Below are positions 7,501-9,466 of a DNA stretch of 9,466 nt, piece after piece. Under the pieces are notes generated by a model that was given only the letters and a program-made list of their open reading frames with translations, did no database searches and was not told where the DNA came from. This DNA comes from an uncultured Bacilli bacterium (lineage in GTDB: Bacteria; Bacillota_I; Bacilli_A; RF39; UBA660), in NCBI GenBank assembly GCA_934101795.1, contig CAKORY010000025.1, positions 1 through 9,466 of the forward strand, given 5' to 3'. The position numbers and the translations under genes are program-made. How positions within the stretch are numbered: the first letter of the stretch is position 1; the number at the start of each line of letters is the position of its first letter.

Positions 7501-7791
7501 CTATCTAGGCATTCCATCTTTATTTGTTTTAGGGTAATAATAATTATTATATTCTTCGCTTCCTCTAGCAAATTTAGTAGTTGGGTCCAATTCTATTTTT
7601 GTCGTTTTTTCACTAAACTCATTTATTCCTTTACTAAATTTGTCAAGAAGTGATAGACTAATTATTCCAAAACATTTAGTACAAATAATACATTCCCTTA
7701 TTCCATTAGGTGTTTGAATATCTTTTAGTAATCCTACACTTTCTTCACCACAACCATAACAAAAAAATTTTTGATAATGACTATTGTTCAT
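7501..7791 (-). CDS. Small Cys-rich (zinc-ribbon-like) protein of unknown function
   Basis: I do not recognise this 96-residue protein. It has a CxxC pair at residues 11-14 (CYGCG) and a CIICTKC cluster at 34-40. This spacing could make a four-cysteine zinc ribbon of about 30 residues, followed by an amphipathic stretch and a polar, Tyr/Asn-rich tail. There is no signal peptide or membrane span. Its reality is supported by a very strong ribosome binding site (GGGGAGGAG on the minus strand, complement of about 7799-7807), its own near-consensus promoter (7819-7847) and a terminator 34 bases past the stop. A nucleic-acid or protein-binding role would be a guess from the cysteines alone. Confidence 0.75.
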   Translation of the reverse strand: MNNSHYQKFFCYGCGEESVGLLKDIQTPNGIRECIICTKCFGIISLSLLDKFSKGINEFSEKTTKIELDPTTKFARGSEEYNNYYYPKTNKDGMPR

Positions 7792-7818
7792 AGTATTTCT
7801 CCTCCCCTCAATACACGT

Positions 7819-7847
7819 ATTATACTATATTTATCAAAAAATGTAAA
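7819..7847 (-). promoter_or_regulatory. Promoter of the minus-strand Cys-rich gene
   Basis: On the minus strand TTTACA (7847-7842), a 17-base spacer and TATAAT (7824-7819) form a near-consensus sigma-A promoter with a start near 7812. It lies in the gap between the two minus-strand genes, so the downstream gene need not depend on the upstream one. Confidence 0.75.
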
Positions 7848-7861
7848 GTTTATAAAAAAAG

Positions 7862-8158
7862 CTATTTTACGGAAATACTTCTTGTTCTTTCTAGTCCTTT
7901 ATCAATTATTTTTTGTTTTAGTGTATTATAAAACATTTCTATTATATCTTCTTGTAATGTCTTCCCAATTTGTAAATTTTTACTCCAAAAACCACTACCA
8001 ACAGGTGAGAACAATTCTATCGTTACTAATACCAAGTTTTTCAAAAAAATATTACAATAAATGTAAAACTCTCCATTTACATATTTAATAATTAGTCTAG
8101 AAACAAAATCACATTCATTTTTATCGTCAATATTAAAGCTTTGGGCTATTAATGTCAA
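7862..8158 (-). CDS. Small hypothetical protein, weakly supported
   Basis: This is an unrecognised 98-residue open frame without membrane spans or familiar motifs. A middle section (about residues 20-60) alternates hydrophobic and polar residues as beta strands do, and a helical basic C-terminus follows. The composition looks protein-like and the frame lies in the gap between two well-supported genes. Against it, the only in-frame start is TTG at 8158, with no clear ribosome binding site before it and no good promoter of its own. It may be a gene with a misjudged start, a remnant of a longer gene, or non-coding. A T-run directly after its stop (complement of 7853-7859) might end transcription. 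Confidence 0.45.
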   Translation of the reverse strand: MTLIAQSFNIDDKNECDFVSRLIIKYVNGEFYIYCNIFLKNLVLVTIELFSPVGSGFWSKNLQIGKTLQEDIIEMFYNTLKQKIIDKGLERTRSISVK

Positions 8159-8177
8159 ATTAACATGATAATTTTTC

Positions 8178-8205
8178 TTGACAAATATTTATATGCGCTT
8201 ATAAT
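8178..8205 (+). promoter_or_regulatory. Consensus promoter of the 153-residue gene
   Basis: TTGACA (8178-8183), a 16-base spacer and TATAAT (8200-8205) match both sigma-A hexamers perfectly. The start is predicted near 8212, only a few bases ahead of GGAGG (8216-8220). This is the strongest promoter in the window by sequence. Confidence 0.85.
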
Positions 8206-8228
8206 ATAGGCAAACGGAGGAATTATTG

Positions 8229-8690
8229 ATGAAAGAAAATACAGAAATAGAATTATTTGAAATTAGTATATTTTCATCACTTAAAGAAAGTATTACTAAA
8301 GTTTTATTAAATATTGGAATTGATCCAAATGGTAAAACAATAAGATATAACAGGAAAAATAATGGAACAAGTTATTTATTGATAAAATTAAATGATGAAG
8401 ATGAAAATGATTTAAAAAACTATGTTTCATTTGGTGCAGAAGTAATAAGATTTAAAGATTTTAATGCTGTAGATATTTTTGTGCATGCAGATAAAAAGTT
8501 ATATAAAAATGCCAATGAATTTATAGGTTTGGCACATCAATCAGTTAAAGATTTTTTTGAAACTTTTGAAGATTATTTGTCAAAAAATAATATGCAAAAT
8601 AAAGATTTGGAAATGGTAATGCCTATAGAATTTGAAAAAAATAAAAAGAAAAACATATTCTCTAGAATAAGAAAATACATAAAAAAATAG
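8229..8690 (+). CDS. Hypothetical 153-residue soluble protein with basic C-terminal tail
   Basis: I do not recognise this protein. It has no signal peptide or membrane span. The body mixes predicted beta and alpha segments, including a ~30-residue helix rich in Phe, Glu and Lys near 95-122. The last ~20 residues are strongly basic (NKKKNIFSRIRKYIKK), an amphipathic helix that could bind membrane or nucleic acid. ATG at 8229 is preferred over the TTG one codon upstream because GGAGG ends eight bases before it. It is a single-gene unit: a perfect-hexamer promoter lies upstream, and a terminator stem includes its own stop codon. The strong expression signals suggest an abundant or tightly needed protein, but the role is unknown. 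Confidence 0.85.
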   Translation: MKENTEIELFEISIFSSLKESITKVLLNIGIDPNGKTIRYNRKNNGTSYLLIKLNDEDENDLKNYVSFGAEVIRFKDFNAVDIFVHADKKLYKNANEFIGLAHQSVKDFFETFEDYLSKNNMQNKDLEMVMPIEFEKNKKKNIFSRIRKYIKK

Positions 8691-8725
8691 GCCTTGAATG
8701 AATAAACATTTAGGGCTTATTTTTT
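8686..8725 (+). terminator. Terminator of the 153-residue gene
   Basis: A 15-bp stem containing three G-U pairs forms between 8686-8700 and 8707-8721, with an AATAAA loop and a T-run to 8725. The stop codon TAG (8688-8690) lies inside the left arm. Confidence 0.8.
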
Positions 8726-8746
8726 AGTTTTATTATTAAAATAAAA

Positions 8747-8779
8747 AATAACTAAATCAAAATGATTAATTTAGTTATT
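8747..8779. repeat. Inverted repeat upstream of peptide module copy 1
   Basis: AATAACTAAAT (8747-8757) is perfectly complementary to ATTTAGTTATT (8769-8779), with an 11-base centre. There is no clean T-run on the plus side, so it is not an obvious plus-strand terminator. It could be a secondary terminator read from the minus strand, or a boundary of the repeated module. Confidence 0.4.
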
Positions 8780-8784
8780 GCTAA

Positions 8785-8818
8785 CATATGTAAATCCTAT
8801 GATGTAATATTACATATG
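8785..8818. promoter_or_regulatory. Palindrome over the copy 1 promoter, possible operator
   Basis: CATATGTAA (8785-8793) is complementary to TTACATATG (8810-8818), and a perfect 14-base palindrome, ATGTAATATTACAT, sits at 8802-8815. Between the arms lies TATGAT (8798-8803), the best -10 for copy 1, with only a weak -35 (TTATTG, 8775-8780). Copy 2 has a comparable CTATGT/ACATAG pair around its -10. Confidence 0.4.
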
Positions 8819-8981
8819 GGAAATAATTCAATTGTTGAATGACTACCAAATCTTTTTATAGAGAAGTAGGTTTGATAAATGTGAAAACTAAACCTTTTGT
8901 TATTCAAGTGTTAAAGCTCACCTCTATCATTTTATTCCTGGTTATTGTACTAATAACTATTATAAAGAAAGGACTTAGTCC
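8819..8981 (+). repeat. Module direct repeat, copy 1
   Basis: This segment is repeated at 9224-9388. The leader part 8819-8857 differs from 9224-9262 at only two of 39 bases. Similarity continues through the peptide gene and ends at ACTTAGTCC. Conservation starts at the predicted transcription start and covers 5' leader plus coding sequence, suggesting duplication of a whole transcription unit rather than chance AT-richness. Confidence 0.85.
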
Positions 8982-9009
8982 AAAGATTAAATGTCTAACC
9001 AATATATAA
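8881..9009 (+). CDS. Small hydrophobic single-span peptide, copy 1 (type I toxin-like)
   Basis: GTG at 8881 gives 42 residues beginning MKTKPFVIQVLKL, with one membrane span near residues 11-29, then TIIKK and a polar tail GLSPKIKCLTNI. It aligns without gaps to the 30-residue copy 2 peptide until that one ends. Expression signals look eroded compared with copy 2: the ribosome site is AAGTAGG rather than GAGGAGG, the aligned start is GTG, and an out-of-frame ATG one base earlier is followed at once by TGA. An in-frame ATG at 8839 would add a 14-residue leader (56 residues in all) but lacks a nearby ribosome site. The size, one span and charged ends fit membrane-acting type I toxins by form only; I recognise no named family. 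Confidence 0.55.
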   Translation: MKTKPFVIQVLKLTSIILFLVIVLITIIKKGLSPKIKCLTNI

Positions 9010-9049
9010 GGTAGACATTCAACATACCAAAATTGAATTAATCTTCTCC
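8963..9049 (-). ncRNA. Candidate antisense RNA to peptide copy 1 (antitoxin-like)
   Basis: A strong minus-strand promoter (9056-9085) should start an RNA near 9049 that runs leftward across the 3' flank and the last ~45 bases of the copy 1 gene. Near its 5' end AATGTCTACC (complement of 9019-9010) pairs with GGTTAGACATT just downstream, giving a ten-pair hairpin with one bulge. A small GGAC-TAA-GTCC hairpin followed by TTTCTTT (complement of 8981-8964) could be its terminator, giving about 87 nt. The end is uncertain because that hairpin is weak. Convergent overlap at the toxin 3' end is the arrangement of TxpA/RatA-type systems. Confidence 0.5.
9011..9045. repeat. Inverted copy of the module 5' leader at the 3' flank of copy 1
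   Basis: GGTAGACATTCAAC (9011-9024) and ATTGAATTA (9033-9041) are the reverse complements of leader segments. GTTGAATGACTACC (8833-8846) matches at 13 of 14 bases, and TAATTCAAT lies just before it. An 8-base insert separates the two blocks in the inverted copy. The copy 1 mRNA could thus fold its 3' end back onto its 5' leader, and the antisense RNA carries a leader-like 5' end. Confidence 0.65.
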
Positions 9050-9055
9050 ATAAAA

Positions 9056-9085
9056 ATAATATCATATAAATTTGTCTTTTGTCAA
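9056..9085 (-). promoter_or_regulatory. Strong minus-strand promoter facing peptide copy 1
   Basis: On the minus strand TTGACA (9085-9080), an 18-base spacer and TATTAT (9061-9056) preceded by TGA give a consensus -35 and an extended -10. No minus-strand gene explains it, since any ATG-started frame here begins upstream of its start point. It reads into the antisense of the copy 1 peptide gene. Confidence 0.7.
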
Positions 9086-9184
9086 TATTTTTTTGCAAAA
9101 TAGAAATTTAAAATAATTGCTAATAAAATGCTTTTTATAGTAGTCTTTAATATAATGTGGATTATGAAAATGTGATAATTATGC

Positions 9185-9213
9185 TTGCTTTATTTAAGCC
9201 ACTATGTTATACT
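9185..9213 (+). promoter_or_regulatory. Promoter of peptide copy 2
   Basis: TTGCTT (9185-9190), a 17-base spacer and TATACT (9208-9213) with TGT in front form a good extended -10 promoter. The predicted start near 9220 coincides with the left edge of the conserved leader. CTATGT (9202-9207) and ACATAG (9219-9224) form an inverted repeat around the -10 and might bind a regulator. Confidence 0.65.
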
Positions 9214-9243
9214 AATGTACATAGGAAATAATTCAATTGTTGA

Positions 9244-9288
9244 GTGTCTACCAAATCTTTTTTAAAGAGAGGAGGTTTGATACGATGA
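9244..9288 (+). CDS. Possible 14-residue leader peptide overlapping the copy 2 start
   Basis: GTG at 9244 opens a short frame, MSTKSFLKRGGLIR, whose TGA (9286-9288) overlaps the peptide ATG as ATGA. In copy 1 the same frame from ATG 8839 reads MTTKSFYREVGLIN, so nine of 14 residues are kept. The overlap would allow translational coupling, as with mok and hok. Against it, no ribosome site lies at normal distance from the GTG, and part of the conservation may simply reflect RNA structure and the ribosome site of the main gene. Confidence 0.3.
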   Translation: MSTKSFLKRGGLIR

Positions 9289-9377
9289 AGAATAAAACTT
9301 TTATATTAAGGGTTTTGGACTTTATTTGTACCATTTTATTCCTAGTTATTTTACTAATAACTATAATAAAAAAATGA
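9285..9377 (+). CDS. Small hydrophobic single-span peptide, copy 2 (type I toxin-like)
   Basis: This 30-residue peptide begins MKNKTFILRVLDF and ends LLITIIKK: a basic start, one membrane span at about 6-27 and a Lys-Lys end. GAGAGGAGG ends at 9275, nine bases before the ATG, and a good promoter lies upstream, so expression signals are complete. It aligns with copy 1 at RVL/QVL, the ILFLVI core and LITIIKK. The size and layout suggest a membrane-acting toxin of a type I system, but the sequence does not match Fst, TxpA, Ldr or Hok as I know them. A small regulatory membrane peptide is an alternative. Its 3' flank is cut by an insertion sequence, so it lacks the adjacent antisense promoter present at copy 1. 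Confidence 0.7.
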   Translation: MKNKTFILRVLDFICTILFLVILLITIIKK

Positions 9378-9389
9378 CACTTAGTCCTA

Positions 9390-9466
9390 TGAACTGAACC
9401 CCAAAAGTTGGACAGTTTATTTAATTAAATACTAATGGATTGTAATCTGTAATTAACAGGTGACAA
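9390..9466. mobile_element. End of an IS3-family-like insertion sequence (partial)
   Basis: From 9390 the sequence reads TGAACTGAACCCCAAAAG followed by TTGGACAG. It starts with TG and contains the CCCCAAAAGTTGGACA block typical of the terminal inverted repeats of IS3-family (IS150-like) elements. The similarity between the two upstream module copies stops at this boundary. An AGGTG near the window end may be the ribosome site of a transposase gene starting beyond it. The other end and any target duplication are out of view. Confidence 0.6.

Larger units (their letters stand above)
9224..9388 (+). repeat. Module direct repeat, copy 2
   Basis: This is the second copy of the 8819-8981 unit: leader, ribosome site and peptide gene. 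Similarity to copy 1 ends at ACTTAGTCC (9380-9388), one or two bases before the IS-like end at about 9390. The inverted leader and antisense promoter that follow copy 1 are therefore missing here. Confidence 0.85.

Noticed and set aside
7771..8088. 105-residue hydrophobic plus-strand frame
   Set aside because: It runs opposite two minus-strand frames and across their intergenic promoter, and has no ribosome site. Its hydrophobicity follows from AT-rich complement sequence.
8226..8228. TTG start one codon before the 153-residue gene
   Set aside because: The ATG at 8229 is a better start codon and has normal eight-base spacing from GGAGG.
8904..9098. 64-residue minus-strand open frame opposite peptide copy 1
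   Set aside because: Both of its early ATGs lie upstream of the predicted minus-strand transcription start (~9049). It is better explained as the antisense of the peptide gene.
8819..9388. CRISPR array or Fst-type direct-repeat antitoxin as explanation for the repeats
   Set aside because: There are only two long repeats containing genes, with no short regular spacers. The leader-like element by the antisense promoter is inverted rather than direct, so Fst-style repeat pairing does not fit.

Overview
The window comes from a very AT-rich, low-GC Gram-positive (Firmicutes) chromosome, probably a Bacilli- or Mollicutes-related gut-type lineage. The evidence is short intergenic gaps, strong GGAGG-type ribosome binding sites, sigma-A promoters, many hairpin-plus-T-run terminators, a T-box leader on ileS and lysine/asparagine/isoleucine-rich proteins. 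TGA acts as a stop and tryptophan is TGG, so the standard bacterial code is assumed.

Layout: Bases 1-72 hold the tail of an upstream transcription unit ending in a strong terminator. Bases 80-357 hold a strikingly GC-rich, highly structured RNA with its own terminator, either a stand-alone ncRNA or a leader of the next operon. Bases 395-3859 are an apparent three-gene cell-envelope operon: an ABC ATPase of the bacitracin/lantibiotic-immunity type, its ABC-2 permease, and a membrane-anchored PdaC-like polysaccharide deacetylase. Bases 3871-3964 hold a promoter that runs straight into a terminator hairpin and could make a ~58-nt stem-only RNA. Bases 3975-7398 are an isoleucine-responsive T-box, ileS and tRNA-Arg(CCG), closed by a bidirectional terminator. 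The ileS product is a type 2 IleRS whose HXGH signature is altered to GLHH, the form associated with very high mupirocin resistance.

Bases 7501-8725 carry three small genes of unknown function: a minus-strand Cys-rich zinc-ribbon-like protein, a weaker minus-strand ORF, and a plus-strand 153-aa acidic protein with a basic tail. The first and third have near-consensus promoters and strong ribosome binding sites.

Bases 8780-9389 are the most interesting part. They hold two tandem copies of a module encoding a 30-42 residue hydrophobic, single-membrane-span peptide behind a conserved ~65-nt 5' leader. A strong minus-strand promoter fires an antisense RNA into the 3' end of copy 1. This has the architecture of a type I toxin-antitoxin system, but I do not recognise the peptide family. 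Copy 2 is cut at its 3' flank by what looks like the end of an IS3-family insertion sequence (from about 9390), whose transposase would lie beyond the window. I see no supported feature between about 9090 and 9180.

All calls were made by eye from the sequence. Promoters, folds and antisense pairing are predictions.
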